A stretch of DNA of 64,000 bases from Halorubrum rutilum. GTDB taxonomy: Archaea > Halobacteriota > Halobacteria > Halobacteriales > Haloferacaceae. Below, piece after piece: positions 16,866-25,995 of the stretch. The DNA lies in contig NZ_JANHDN010000002.1 in the NCBI RefSeq assembly GCF_024494565.1, forward strand, positions 1 through 64,000, read 5' to 3'. Every line of letters begins with the position of its first letter. Within the stretch, counting starts at the first letter, position 1. Position numbers and translations under genes: made by a program. The notes under the pieces were generated by a model, which had not been told where the DNA came from, searched no databases, and saw only the letters and a list, made by a program, of their open reading frames with translations.

Positions 16866-18029
16866 CTACTCCCGCTCCGTCTCCGCCAGCACCTCGTCGA
16901 CGACGTCGAGCGTGCGCTCGGCCTCGCGCACCCGGTCGTCGACGGCGCCGGTCCGCACCAGCTCCAGCTCCGACTCGTCGAGCGCGTCGCGCACCTCGGC
17001 GGCGCGGCGGAGCCGCTCGTACGCCTCGTCGCGCGCGAGGTCGCGGATATCCCGCAGCGTCGCGACCGTCTCGTCGCCGGCGACCCGCGAGACCAGCGGG
17101 ATCAGCTCGTCGATCTCGTAGGCGAGCTCGTCGCCGGCGGCGGGGGGCCAGTCGAGCGTCAGCGGCTCGCCGTCGAGCCGCTCGACGTACGTGCGATGGA
17201 CCGCGACCGCCGTCCGGAGCGCGCCGGGGTCGTCGACGTAATGCTCCAGCTTGGAGTTCGAGTAGTCCGCGTACTCCAGCAGGGTCGGCAGCGGCTCCTC
17301 GCCGGCCGCGTGCTCCACGACGTAGTCGGCGAGATCGGTCGGCGGCACGTCGACGTCGACGAAGGGGGTGGCGTCCGCGCGGTCGAGGAACGCGAAGACC
17401 TCGCGGGCCGACGCCGACTTGTAGAAGTCGTCGAACGCCTCGCGGACCGCCTCGTTGTACGCCTCGACCGGCTCGCGGAGGCGGTCGACGTCGGCGTCGA
17501 GGTCGGCGTCCGCCATCGCCGCGACCTCGCGGAGCTCGTCGAGCCGGGCGTCGAGCTCCTTGCGCGCCCGCCTGGCCTCCTTGCGGGCGATCCGGTAGTC
17601 GTCGAGCGCCTCGTCGCGGTCGGCGAGCAGGTCGACGTACTCCCCGGCCGGGTCGAGCGCCTCGCGGGCCGCCGCGAAGTCCGACTCGGAGAGCCGCTTC
17701 TTGTCGACCGCCTCGTCGGCGGCCGCGAACGCCTCGGCGGCGAGCGCGTCGTCGGCCACGTCGACCGCGTTCGCGAACTCGCCCTCGAACCGGACGTAGG
17801 CCTCGAAGTCCCCGCTGCCGACCGCGTCCTCCTCGTACTGGTCGAGCACGCGGTGCGCCCGTCGGTAGGTGTCCGCCGCGGCCTCGACGCGCTCGCGGCC
17901 GAGGTCGGCGATCCGGTCTTCGAGCCGCCGGAGCTCGTCGTACCGCTCGCGGAGCCTCGCGGCCGCCTCGCCCGCCTCGGCGACCGGGTCCGAATCGGCC
18001 GTCGACCCGCTCGCGACGGCCCCCCCCAT
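16866..18029 (-). CDS. Coiled-coil-rich hypothetical protein coupled to hisI
   Basis: A 387-aa acidic, almost entirely helical protein. Heptad-like stretches span about 15-65 (RLRERYDELRRLEDRIADLG) and 130-190 (IARKEARRARKELDARLDEL). There are no membrane segments or known catalytic residues. Its ATG shares one base with the hisI stop (TGATG), so it is translated after hisI. A run of eight C precedes the start. It resembles a haloarchaea-specific family of unknown role; a structural or chromosome-associated function is only a guess. Confidence 0.65.
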   Translation of the reverse strand: MGGAVASGSTADSDPVAEAGEAAARLRERYDELRRLEDRIADLGRERVEAAADTYRRAHRVLDQYEEDAVGSGDFEAYVRFEGEFANAVDVADDALAAEAFAAADEAVDKKRLSESDFAAAREALDPAGEYVDLLADRDEALDDYRIARKEARRARKELDARLDELREVAAMADADLDADVDRLREPVEAYNEAVREAFDDFYKSASAREVFAFLDRADATPFVDVDVPPTDLADYVVEHAAGEEPLPTLLEYADYSNSKLEHYVDDPGALRTAVAVHRTYVERLDGEPLTLDWPPAAGDELAYEIDELIPLVSRVAGDETVATLRDIRDLARDEAYERLRRAAEVRDALDESELELVRTGAVDDRVREAERTLDVVDEVLAETERE

Positions 18030-18436
18030 CAGTACACCTCGTCCGGGTCGAAGACGCGCTCCCCGACGTTCTCGCCCTCGATCGTCCGGTGGAAACAGGA
18101 GCGGTGGCCCGTGTGACACGCCCCGCCGGTCTGGTCGACGAGGTACAGCAGCGCGTCGGCGTCGCAGTCGACGCGCACCTCCCGGACCGCCTGCGTGTGG
18201 CCGGAGGAGCCGCCCTTGTGCCACAGCTCCTCTCTGGACCGGGAGTAGTAGTGCGCCTCGCCCGTCTCGCGGGTGCGGTCGAGCGCCTCCGGCGAGACGT
18301 ACGCGAGCATCAGCACCTCCCCCGAGTCGGCGTCTTGGGCGACCGCGGGCACGAGCCCGTCCTCGCCGAAGTCGACGTCGATGTCGTCGCTCTCGTTCCC
18401 GCCCGCCCCGCCGGCTCCCGCGTCGGCGTCGCTCAT
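18029..18436 (-). CDS. hisI: Phosphoribosyl-AMP cyclohydrolase
   Basis: Third step of histidine synthesis: opens the purine ring of phosphoribosyl-AMP. The 135-aa protein has [30 protein letters not shown], and the metal-binding [12 protein letters not shown] with [12 protein letters not shown]. It is a stand-alone HisI; the HisE domain fused in many bacteria is absent. The first 18 residues are an acidic/Gly-rich extension. No other his genes adjoin. Confidence 0.95.
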   Translation of the reverse strand: MSDADAGAGGAGGNESDDIDVDFGEDGLVPAVAQDADSGEVLMLAYVSPEALDRTRETGEAHYYSRSREELWHKGGSSGHTQAVREVRVDCDADALLYLVDQTGGACHTGHRSCFHRTIEGENVGERVFDPDEVY

Positions 18437-18501
18437 GTCTCGCCCGAAGCGCGGGGGTCGAATAGTCCTTTTGTCTGTCCGATTTCGGAACGCGACCCGT
18501 C

Positions 18502-19053
18502 CTACTCCCGGCGCAACACCAGCGCGTCGCCGTCGGCGTACGCGTCGGGGCGCCGGTCGACGACCTCGAAGCCGAGCCCGTCGTAGAGCGCGAGCGCCGC
18601 GTCGTTGTCGGGGTGCGCCTGCAGCGTCACCGGACCGGTCCCGTCCCCGACCACGGCCGAGAGGAGGCCGCGGGCGCGTCCCTCGCGTCGGTAGTCCGGG
18701 GCGACGACGAGCTCGGTGACGTGGACGCCCGGCCGGTTCGGGGCGTCGACCGGGAGCAGGTAGCCGACGGGCCGCCCGTCGGCGACGCTCACGAGCGCGG
18801 ACCCGACGGCGAGCCCGTACTCCAGGAGGTCCGGGTTCGGTTGCCGGAGGAACGACTGCAGCTCCCGGATCCGGTCGGCGTCGGTCGGACGAGCGGCGCG
18901 GACGCGCGGGTCCGGAGCGGGGAGGTCCTCGTCGGGCGGGTCGGGCGAGCCGGACGCCTCGGACGCCTCAGACGTGCCGGACGCCTCGGACGTGCCGGAC
19001 GCCTCGGACGCCTCGTTCCCCTCGTCCTCGCCGTCGCGCGGCGTCGGACTCAC
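18502..19053 (-). CDS. GNAT family N-acetyltransferase
   Basis: A 183-aa acetyltransferase. The GNAT core runs from [16 protein letters not shown] to the C-terminus, with the acetyl-CoA loop [16 protein letters not shown] (motif Q/RxxGxG/A) and the motif-B region [16 protein letters not shown]. The GTG start overlaps the stop of the DUF92 gene (GTGA). The first 45 residues are a disordered SEASGT-type repeat coded by short DNA repeats (about 18950-19015). Substrate unknown; RimI-like specificity cannot be excluded. Confidence 0.82.
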   Translation of the reverse strand: MSPTPRDGEDEGNEASEASGTSEASGTSEASEASGSPDPPDEDLPAPDPRVRAARPTDADRIRELQSFLRQPNPDLLEYGLAVGSALVSVADGRPVGYLLPVDAPNRPGVHVTELVVAPDYRREGRARGLLSAVVGDGTGPVTLQAHPDNDAALALYDGLGFEVVDRRPDAYADGDALVLRRE

Positions 19054-20444
19054 AGCAGAGTCACCCCGAGCGCGACCGCGACCGCCGCCCCGGACAGCGT
19101 CGCGAGGAAGTTCACGGCCTGGTTGCCGACGCGGTCGCCCTCGACGACCGCGCCGAGCACGCTGTCGACGGTCATCCCCGCGACCCCCGCCAGGACGACG
19201 ACCCCCCCGCCGACGGCGAGGTCGCCGACCGGCATCCCGACCGCGGCGATGCCGCCGACGACGAGCGCGCCCGTCAGGCCGGCGAGCTCGCCCTGCCACG
19301 TGATCGCGCCGTCGGTGCCGGGCTCGACCCGCCGGAGGGTGGTGACGAGCCGCGGCCCGTCGAACAGCCCGCCGATCTCCGAGGAGAGCGTGTCGGCCAT
19401 CGCGGTGGCGGTCGCCCCGGCGAAGGCGAACGCGAAGGGGGCCGGGGGGAGGGCGACGTGGGCCGTCGCGGCGTAGCCGACGAGCGCGACCAGGGCGACC
19501 GCGGAGTTCGCTAGGACGTTGCCGGTGCCGCGGGCGCCCTCGTTCTCCTGGGCGACGCCGCGGGCGGCCTTCTCGTCGAACCGGTACTTCGAGGCCAGGC
19601 CGCCGACGGCGTAGAAGGCCATCAGCGTGAGGAACCAGCCGACGCCGCCGAGCACGACGGCGAGCAGCGCGGAGAGCACCCCGGTGAGCATGCCGGGGAC
19701 TGAGGCGGTCCCGAGCGCGAACGAGACGTAGCCCAGCGCGGCGGTCACGCCGAGCCCGAACGCGACGAGGGGGACGGTGACGGTCGGGTCGAGCGCGACG
19801 AACCCCCAGACCGCGAACGCGACGAGGATCACCGTGATGTGGGCGTCGCGGGAGAACACCAGCGACCGCACGAGCGCGGCGGTCAGCGCGGCCACCGACG
19901 CCAGGAAGACGAGGTCGGGGAACGCCGTCGCCAGCGACGAGGCCGTCCCCGCGAGGTCGAGGCTCGGGGCGGGGACGGGCCCGCCGAGAGCGAGTCCGCC
20001 GGCGTCGCCGAGGAGCTCGGTCTGGACCCGCACCGCGACCTGTCCGGCGAGGGCGGCGAGGGCGCCGACGCCGACGTAGCCGGCGACGAGCGGGAACTCG
20101 TCGGTCGAGCTCCGGCCGACGAACTCCCGGCCCAGCCGCCCGCCGCCGACGGCGAGCGCCGCCGCGGCGAACGCCTCGTACGGGAGCGGCGCGCGGGGGA
20201 GCGAGGCGAACAGCGCGAGGCCCGCGGCGGCGACCGAGAAGGCGACGAGCCCGTACAGCCGCTCCTCCTCTCGGTCGCCGGGAAGCGCGAGCGTCTCGAA
20301 CCACTCGCCCTCCCGGATCCCGAAGAAGGCGAGGCCGGCGACCGCGAGGAAGGGGACGACCGCGGCGTCGCCGAGCGTCGGCGCGAGGGCCGCGAGCGCG
20401 GCCACGCCGGCGAAGGTACTCGCCCGTCGGAGCCTCCGTATCAC
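19050..20444 (-). CDS. DUF92 (TMEM19-like) membrane protein
   Basis: A 464-aa polytopic membrane protein with about 11-12 hydrophobic segments. The C-terminal half carries the DUF92 pattern: KYRFDEKAARGVAQENEGARG (split here: KYRFDEKAARG, AQENEGARGTGNV), GATATAMADTLSSEIGGLF and AGMTVDSVLGA. Plant relatives VTE6 are phytyl-phosphate kinases, so a polyprenyl-phosphate kinase role is possible in a lipid-salvage context. It overlaps the GNAT gene by four bases, the only gene linked to it. Confidence 0.8.
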   Translation of the reverse strand: MIRRLRRASTFAGVAALAALAPTLGDAAVVPFLAVAGLAFFGIREGEWFETLALPGDREEERLYGLVAFSVAAAGLALFASLPRAPLPYEAFAAAALAVGGGRLGREFVGRSSTDEFPLVAGYVGVGALAALAGQVAVRVQTELLGDAGGLALGGPVPAPSLDLAGTASSLATAFPDLVFLASVAALTAALVRSLVFSRDAHITVILVAFAVWGFVALDPTVTVPLVAFGLGVTAALGYVSFALGTASVPGMLTGVLSALLAVVLGGVGWFLTLMAFYAVGGLASKYRFDEKAARGVAQENEGARGTGNVLANSAVALVALVGYAATAHVALPPAPFAFAFAGATATAMADTLSSEIGGLFDGPRLVTTLRRVEPGTDGAITWQGELAGLTGALVVGGIAAVGMPVGDLAVGGGVVVLAGVAGMTVDSVLGAVVEGDRVGNQAVNFLATLSGAAVAVALGVTLL

Positions 20445-20596
20445 GGCTTCGGCTACCCGGGACGAGCACTTAACGGTCCCGACACCGGCCGGCGATCGCG
20501 GCCCCGATCGGCGCCGGTCGGCCGCGAGGGCGGTGTCGGGTCGCCGACGCGATCGGTCCCGGACCGCCCACCGAAGCGGTCCCGGACCGCGGGCGG

Positions 20597-20710
20597 TCAG
20601 TAGCGGTACTCGTTGAACCGGACCGCGTGCCCCTCGATGACGCGCACGGGGCGCTCCGGGTCCTCCTCGTCGTCTCCGGTCGCCTCCTCGTGGGTGTCAA
20701 CGTCACTCAT
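20597..20710 (-). CDS. 37-residue conserved-looking small protein
   Basis: MSDVDTHEEATGDDEE start, then PVRVIEGHAVRFNEYRY at the C-terminus. The acidic head and ordered basic/aromatic tail suggest a real haloarchaeal microprotein. Support comes from the TATA-like CGTTTATCTC (minus, 20734-20743) 24-33 nt before the ATG, which fits a leaderless transcript, and from strong third-position GC. Function unknown. Confidence 0.6.
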   Translation of the reverse strand: MSDVDTHEEATGDDEEDPERPVRVIEGHAVRFNEYRY

Positions 20711-20733
20711 ACCGGTCGGGAAGCGGCCGTCCG

Positions 20734-20743
20734 GAGATAAACG
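20734..20743 (-). promoter_or_regulatory. TATA box for the 37-aa gene
   Basis: CGTTTATCTC on the minus strand, at leaderless spacing to the ATG at 20710. Confidence 0.5.
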
Positions 20744-20897
20744 TTCGCCACGGGGCGGAACTGTCGGCGGCGGCGAGAGCCGCCGAGACCGCAGGATCGA
20801 GGCTTCCTGAGAACGCCGAACCGGTGGTTTCCGGAGAACGCCGGACCTCCGGAGAACGCTGGCACGTCTCGTGACCGCGCGCGGCGGACGACTCCGA

Positions 20898-21677
20898 TCA
20901 GCCGACGACGCGGTCGATGTCGCCGAGGTCGTCGAGCACGTAGTCCGGGGTGACGTCGGCGGCGGCGATCCGGTCCTCGTCGGTGACGCCGGACCTGACG
21001 AGCACGGTCGTCATCCCCGCGCGCTCGCCGAGCGCGACGTCGGTGTTCAGGCGGTCGCCGACGACGAGACACTCCTCGGGCGGGTAGGGGAGCCGCTCGC
21101 GGACCATCTCGATCGCGGTGTCCGACGGCTTCCCGAGGACGGCGTCGGGCTCGCGCTCGGCGACGCCGGCGACGGCGTTGATCACCGCCCCCGAGCCGGG
21201 CACGTCGCGCTCGGGCGCCGGGATCACCACGTCGGGGTCGGTACCGATGAACGGGATGTCCCGATCGAGCGCCCACAGCGCGGTACAGAGGTCCTCGTAG
21301 TCGAACTCGCGGTCGATCGAGGCGACCAGGGCGTCGGCGGCGCCGACGTCGTCGGTGGTCGAGAGCCCCGCGTCGGCGAACTGTTCGAGCAGCCCGGCCT
21401 CGCCGATACAGAGCAGGTCGTCGTCGGCGTGGTGCTCCCGGAGGTACCGCGTCGTCACCGTCCCGGCCGTGAACACGCTGTCGGCGTCGACGTCGTACCC
21501 CGCGGCACCGAGCCGGTCGACGTACGCCGGCGGCGCCTTCGTCGGGTTGTTCGAGACGAACAGCGTCTCGATCCCGGCCTCGCGGAGCCGCCGGTACCCC
21601 GCCGGCGCGCCCGGGATCGGATCGTTGCCTCGCACGACCGTGCCGTCCACGTCGAGGACGGCGCCGCTGAACCCCAT
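20898..21677 (-). CDS. HAD-IIA phosphatase (NagD/phosphoglycolate-type)
   Basis: A 259-aa haloacid dehalogenase with DVDGTV (9-14) carrying the nucleophile Asp, SNNPTK (42-47), the large C2A cap, GKPSDTAIEM and GDRLNTDVALGERAGM. Family members hydrolyse small sugar or glycerol phosphates such as phosphoglycolate; the true substrate is not readable. The 220-nt upstream spacer toward 20870 (its 3' side) holds three TCC(T/G)GAGAACGC words (about 20808-20861) of unknown meaning. Confidence 0.85.
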   Translation of the reverse strand: MGFSGAVLDVDGTVVRGNDPIPGAPAGYRRLREAGIETLFVSNNPTKAPPAYVDRLGAAGYDVDADSVFTAGTVTTRYLREHHADDDLLCIGEAGLLEQFADAGLSTTDDVGAADALVASIDREFDYEDLCTALWALDRDIPFIGTDPDVVIPAPERDVPGSGAVINAVAGVAEREPDAVLGKPSDTAIEMVRERLPYPPEECLVVGDRLNTDVALGERAGMTTVLVRSGVTDEDRIAAADVTPDYVLDDLGDIDRVVG

Positions 21678-21819
21678 GTCCGTCCTCGGGGCCCCACGGC
21701 CGTAGTGGTTCCGGGGCGACGGCCTCCCCGCCGGGGCCCGAGGTTCCCAGATACGGTAACGGTTTCACCTTCGGGATAACGGAAGCGTAAAGCGGCGCGA
21801 CTCCTTATCGGAGTTTACT

Positions 21820-22593
21820 GTGACGACGACCCAGGTGACCCTCGTCCAGATCGACAACTACGGGCCGTGGACGACGACGCCGGAGCCGCGCCGGGAGATG
21901 GACCTCCAGACGCTCCAGTCGCGGCTCTTCGCCGACGTCGCCCAGTTCGTCGGCCACCGCGACGCGTACGTCTTCTTCACGCGCTTCGACAACATGATCG
22001 CGGTGACGAACGGGGTGGACGGCGCGGCCCACGCGGCCCTTCAGGAGTCGATCGGGAACCGGTATCCGGTGAGCATCAGCCTCGGCACCGCGGTCGACGA
22101 GCGACCGGTCGACGCGCTGGAGGCGGCGAATCGCCAGCTCCAGGTGGAGGGGAGCGCGCAGGACGAGCACCGGACCGAGGTGCTCGCCGGCGAGTACCTC
22201 ACGGAGACGACGCCCTCCGACCTCCAGGTCGCGCACTTCGACGTCGTCAACGCGACGGGGAAGTACACCGACCGGCTCAACGAGTTCGACACGTTCATCA
22301 ACATCGAGCGGGCGTACGGCTCCCTCATGCGATACCTCCGGGAGCGGCACGGCGCGCTCTCCTTCTTCGTCGGCGGGGACAACATCGTCTCCGTCTGTCC
22401 CGACCTCCCCGAGCGCGCGTTCGCCGACGCGGTCGCGCACGTGAGCGAAGACGTCGAGGTGGAGCTACAGGTCGGCGTCGGTCGGGGCGCCTCCGCCCAC
22501 GAGGCGGGCTTCGCCGCCAAACACGCGCTGGAGGACTGCCGCCACGACGGGACGAGCGTCGAGCTGTTCGGCGCCCCCGCCGCCGGCGACTGA
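21820..22593 (+). CDS. GTP cyclohydrolase III (IIa)
   Basis: Converts GTP to 2-amino-5-formylamino-6-ribosylamino-4(3H)-pyrimidinone phosphate, the archaeal entry to riboflavin and F420 synthesis. The 257-aa protein begins VTLVQIDNYGPWTTTPEPRRE and contains FTRFDNMIAVTNG and FFVGGDNIVSVCP, each a palm-like domain with metal-binding Asp residues. The start is a GTG. Its last codons are part of a tandem repeat (see 22584-22678). No other riboflavin gene is adjacent. Confidence 0.88.
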   Translation: MTTTQVTLVQIDNYGPWTTTPEPRREMDLQTLQSRLFADVAQFVGHRDAYVFFTRFDNMIAVTNGVDGAAHAALQESIGNRYPVSISLGTAVDERPVDALEAANRQLQVEGSAQDEHRTEVLAGEYLTETTPSDLQVAHFDVVNATGKYTDRLNEFDTFINIERAYGSLMRYLRERHGALSFFVGGDNIVSVCPDLPERAFADAVAHVSEDVEVELQVGVGRGASAHEAGFAAKHALEDCRHDGTSVELFGAPAAGD

Positions 22594-22678
22594 ATCGAGT
22601 TCGAAGCGACGGCGACTGAATCGAGTTCGGGGTGGCGACCGAGCGGAGATCGGAGGTGGCGACCGAGTGGAGATCGGG
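22584..22678. repeat. Two adjacent tandem duplications
   Basis: CGGCGACTGAATCGAGTTCG at 22584-22603 and 22610-22629, including the stop codon of the preceding gene, then a 24-bp unit GGTGGCGACCGAG(C/T)GG... at 22631-22654 and 22655-22678. Confidence 0.8.
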
Positions 22679-22740
22679 GAGGACGACGTCCGAGCCGGAA
22701 CGAACGATCCGATCGTTATCGAACGTGATAATTGAGTCTG

Positions 22741-22752
22741 TATATTTATATA
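22741..22752 (+). promoter_or_regulatory. Strong TATA box
   Basis: TATATTTATATA ends 25 nt before the ATG at 22778. Just upstream, TTATC-n6-GATAA (22716-22731) is a short inverted repeat that could bind a regulator. Confidence 0.65.
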
Positions 22753-22777
22753 TGTCAACTCGGTATCCTCCGGCAAC

Positions 22778-23014
22778 ATGTCCGATGCAATAGTGTTCGT
22801 CTGCACGGCGGACGGCTGCGACGAGGGGCCGTGGGAGGGTTCCCACGACGCGATGGCTCACTGCGCCGAACACCCCGACCACGGCTACACCGGGCGACCG
22901 CGGAGCGAGGTCGGCGGCGACGCGGTGATCCCGGCGACGGCGACCCGGGAGCGCGACAACCGGAACCTCCAGCACAAGGGTCATCCCAAGGGCGCGCTCG
23001 CGAAGAACGACTGA
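22778..23014 (+). CDS. Small Cys/His-rich protein (78 aa)
   Basis: A 78-aa soluble protein. VFVCTADGCDEGP and MAHCAEHPDHGY supply C9, C14 and a C/H cluster that could form one zinc site. The C-terminus is basic (NLQHKGHPKGALAK). The promoter is strong and leaderless. No family recognised; a zinc-binding or nucleic-acid-binding microprotein is plausible. Confidence 0.6.
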   Translation: MSDAIVFVCTADGCDEGPWEGSHDAMAHCAEHPDHGYTGRPRSEVGGDAVIPATATRERDNRNLQHKGHPKGALAKND

Positions 23015-23048
23015 GCCGACCCGAGAGCGGCGGTCGGTTTCGCTTCGT

Positions 23049-23255
23049 CTACGCCTCGTCGAAGAGCCCGAGGTCCTCGGCGACGAGGTCGGCGAGCCGG
23101 TCTTTTAATGCGGGGTCGACCTCCGCGATCTCCTCCCCGTCGTGTTTCCCGTCGTTGTGTCTGGCGAGCGCGTCCGCCACGTCCGAGAGGGGGACGCTGG
23201 TCTCCGTCTCGCACTCGGTGCAGACGATCGGGACGGACGGTTCGTCGGTGGACAT
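23049..23255 (-). CDS. Small zinc-finger-like protein (68 aa)
   Basis: A 68-aa acidic protein with VCTECETETSVPLSD (one CxxC) followed by LARHNDGKHDGE, whose His residues could complete a C2H2-type site, then a helix ending in DLGLFDEA. A TATA-like GGCATATACC (minus, 23279-23288) gives a leaderless start. Divergent from the SDR gene. Function unknown. Confidence 0.6.
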   Translation of the reverse strand: MSTDEPSVPIVCTECETETSVPLSDVADALARHNDGKHDGEEIAEVDPALKDRLADLVAEDLGLFDEA

Positions 23256-23387
23256 ACGTCGGGTAGTCGCGGGTCGGCGGTATATGCCTTCGGGGCGCGA
23301 GCCGCGCCGCCCGCCGTCGGTTCCCGAGGCGACTCGGCGGCGGATTGAACCGTCAGCGTCACCCGTCCCCGGTCGCTACCGGGAGCC

Positions 23388-24218
23388 ATGCGCGTCCTCG
23401 TGACCGGAGCGGCGGGCGGGATCGGCGGCGGCGTCGTCAGGACCCTCGCGGCCGCCGGTCACGACGTGATCGGGATCGACCGCGACGCCGACGGGCTGGC
23501 CGCGCTCCCGGAGGCGGCGGAGACGCACGCCCTCGACCTGCGCGACGGCGACGCGGTCGCGGCGCTGCTCGCGGACCGCCCGCTCGACCGCGTCGTCTCC
23601 TGCGTCGGCGGGTACGAGATCGCGGCCGTCGAGGACACCTCCGTCGACTCGTTCCGCCGCCAGCTCGACACGAACCTGACCGCGGTCCACACCGTCGTCC
23701 GGGCCGCGCTCCCGTCGGTCCGCGAGCGCGGCGGCCGGATCGTCCTCGTCGGCTCGATGGTCGGCTCGACCGCGCTCCCCTACCACGGCGCCTACAGCGC
23801 CGCGAAGGCCGGGCTGCGCGGGTACGCCGACGCCCTCCGCCGCGAGGTCGAGCCGCACGGCGCGACGGTGGCGTTCGTCGAGCCCGGCCCGGTCCCGACC
23901 GGGTTCAACGAGCGCGCGGCCGCGGGGCTCGCCGAGCGGAACGCGGAGGCGGGCGCCGACGACTCCCACGCCGACGGCCCCTACGCCGACGCCTACCGGG
24001 CGTTCGAGGGGTACGCGCCCGCCGCGACCGACGTGGAGACCGTGGTCGAGCGCGTCGTCGAGGCGGCCACGGTCGACCGACCGCGGGCCGTCTACCGGGT
24101 GAGCCGCCGCGCGCGCTGGCTCCCGCGGCTGGCGGCGGTGCTCCCCGACCGGCTGTACGACCGGCTGGTCCGCGCCGGGCTCCCGGGCGGGGTACTCGGA
24201 CGCCTGATCGATCGGTAG
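23388..24218 (+). CDS. Short-chain dehydrogenase/reductase
   Basis: A 276-aa classical SDR: dinucleotide-binding TGAAGGIG (6-13), catalytic S123, Y136 and K140 (YSAAK), and VEPGPVPTGFNE after the active site. D31 (IGIDRDADG) at the end of the second strand favours NAD(H). Substrate not predictable. A direct repeat of CGTCGCTCTCGGCCG lies in the 105-nt gap before the next gene. Confidence 0.85.
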   Translation: MRVLVTGAAGGIGGGVVRTLAAAGHDVIGIDRDADGLAALPEAAETHALDLRDGDAVAALLADRPLDRVVSCVGGYEIAAVEDTSVDSFRRQLDTNLTAVHTVVRAALPSVRERGGRIVLVGSMVGSTALPYHGAYSAAKAGLRGYADALRREVEPHGATVAFVEPGPVPTGFNERAAAGLAERNAEAGADDSHADGPYADAYRAFEGYAPAATDVETVVERVVEAATVDRPRAVYRVSRRARWLPRLAAVLPDRLYDRLVRAGLPGGVLGRLIDR

Positions 24219-24323
24219 CGGCGACGCCCCGGCGGCCACCTCCCGTCGCTCTCGGCCGGTCGCCAGCCGTCGCTCTCGGCCGCGACCCGCAAGCCCCTAA
24301 GCCGCGGGGCTCCAAGCCGGCGT

Positions 24324-25928
24324 ATGGTCGAGGCACCACAGACCGAGGAGGGGTGGTTCGCGCTGCACGACTTCCGGTCGATCGACTGGGACGCGTGGCG
24401 CGAGGCCCCCGAGCGGGAGCGACGCCGAGCGATCGAGGAGGGCGAGGCCTTCCTGCGGGACCGCGAGCGCGTGGCCGACGCCGACGAGGGGGACTCCGGG
24501 CTGTTCTCCGTGGTCGGGCACAAGGCCGACCTCCTGTTCGTCCACTTCCGGCCCTCGCTCGATCACCTCTCGTCGATCGAGCGTCGCTTCGAGGACACGG
24601 CCATGGCGAGGTTCACCGAGCGGACCACCTCGTACGTCTCGGTGACCGAGGTCTCCGGCTACGTCTCCGACGAGTACTTCGAGGACGGTCCGGAGGAGAT
24701 CGACGAGGGCCTCCGCCGGTACATCGAGGGGAAGCTGACCCCGGAGATCCCGGACGACGAGTACGTCTGCTTCTACCCGATGAGCAAGCGCCGCGGCGAG
24801 GAGTACAACTGGTACGACCTCGACTTCGAGGACCGCGCCGAGCTCATGGCCGGCCACGGCGAGGTCGGCAAGGAGTACGCCGGGAAGATCAAGCAGGTGA
24901 TCGCCTCCTCGGTCGGCCTCGACGACCACGAGTGGGGCGTCACGCTGTTCGGAGCGGACCCGACCGACATCAAGGACATCGTCTACGAGATGCGCTTCGA
25001 CCCCGCCTCCTCGCGCTACGGCGAGTTCGGCGACTTCTATATCGGCCGGCGGTTCCCGCCCGCGGACCTCGGCGCGTACCTCGCCGGCGAGACGGTGCCT
25101 GCGGGGGAAGCGGACGGGGAGGACGCGCACGCGGGTCACGCCCACGGCGAGGGCAATCACCACGGCGACGACGGCCACGGGGGCCGCGGCGAGGGGCGCG
25201 ACCGGGCCGGCGCCGGCGGGGGCTCGGCGCACGGCGACCACCCGCACGGCGAGGAGGCGGCGAGCGGCGAGGGCGACCACCCGCACGGCGAGGAGGCGAC
25301 GGGCGGCGAGGAGGCGACGGGCGAGGGCGACGACGGCGTCTCGGACGAGGCGATCCGCGGCGAGCTCGCGGACCTGGACATCTACGCCGGGAAGCCCCAC
25401 GGCGAGGACGTGTACGCGACCGTGCTGTACAGCGAGGCGGACGTCGACGAGCTGTTCGACGAGGTCGAGGGGCTCCGCGGCAACTTCGACCACTACGGCA
25501 CTCACGTGAAGACGGCCGTGTACGAGGGCCGGCACACCGACCGGGCCGCCGTCGTCTCGATCTGGGACACGGCCTCGGCCGCCGAGACCGCGGCCGGCTT
25601 CCTCTCGGAGCTCCCGGGGATCGTCGCGCGCGCCGGCGAGGAGTCCGGCTTCGGCACGATGGGGATGTTCTACACCGTCAAGCCGGACTACCGCGAGGAG
25701 TTCGGCGACACGTTCGACGAGGTCGGCGAGATCCTCGCGGAGATGGACGGCCACGTCGAGACCGACCTGATGAGCAACGTCGAGGACGAGAACGACATGT
25801 TCATCGCCAGCCAGTGGGCGGCGAAGGAGGACGCGATGGCCTTCTTCGGCTCCGACGAGTTCCGCGAGACGGTCGAGTGGGGCCGCGAGGTGCTGGCCGA
25901 CCGACCGCGGCACGTCTTCCTCGCCTGA
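24324..25928 (+). CDS. pitA: PitA-type fusion: chlorite-dismutase-like heme protein plus ABM domain
   Basis: A 534-aa two-domain protein. Residues 8-250 are a Cld/HemQ-like domain with the conserved tyrosine in EYVCFYPMSKRR (Y147) and the likely proximal heme His178 in MAGHGEVGKEYAGKI. A His/Gly-rich linker follows (about 268-335), then a ferredoxin-like antibiotic-biosynthesis-monooxygenase domain (about 350-534). This architecture was described in Haloferax as PitA. HemQ relatives decarboxylate coproheme to heme b, and ABM domains include heme-degrading enzymes, so a role in heme synthesis or handling is likely. No other heme genes adjoin. Confidence 0.9.
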   Translation: MVEAPQTEEGWFALHDFRSIDWDAWREAPERERRRAIEEGEAFLRDRERVADADEGDSGLFSVVGHKADLLFVHFRPSLDHLSSIERRFEDTAMARFTERTTSYVSVTEVSGYVSDEYFEDGPEEIDEGLRRYIEGKLTPEIPDDEYVCFYPMSKRRGEEYNWYDLDFEDRAELMAGHGEVGKEYAGKIKQVIASSVGLDDHEWGVTLFGADPTDIKDIVYEMRFDPASSRYGEFGDFYIGRRFPPADLGAYLAGETVPAGEADGEDAHAGHAHGEGNHHGDDGHGGRGEGRDRAGAGGGSAHGDHPHGEEAASGEGDHPHGEEATGGEEATGEGDDGVSDEAIRGELADLDIYAGKPHGEDVYATVLYSEADVDELFDEVEGLRGNFDHYGTHVKTAVYEGRHTDRAAVVSIWDTASAAETAAGFLSELPGIVARAGEESGFGTMGMFYTVKPDYREEFGDTFDEVGEILAEMDGHVETDLMSNVEDENDMFIASQWAAKEDAMAFFGSDEFRETVEWGREVLADRPRHVFLA

Positions 25929-25995
25929 CCCCCGAGGGAAGTTGTCCCGCCGCCGACCGCCTGTTTTTAATTACCGCCTCGGCGAACGGAGTCGT

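Noticed and set aside
18502..20469. 655-codon frame including GNAT
   Set aside because: The first two thirds is an Arg-rich shadow of the DUF92 gene; GNAT starts at GTG 19053.
22716..22731. Strong operator at TTATC-n6-GATAA
   Set aside because: Only 5-bp arms in AT-rich promoter DNA; could be chance, mentioned with the promoter only.
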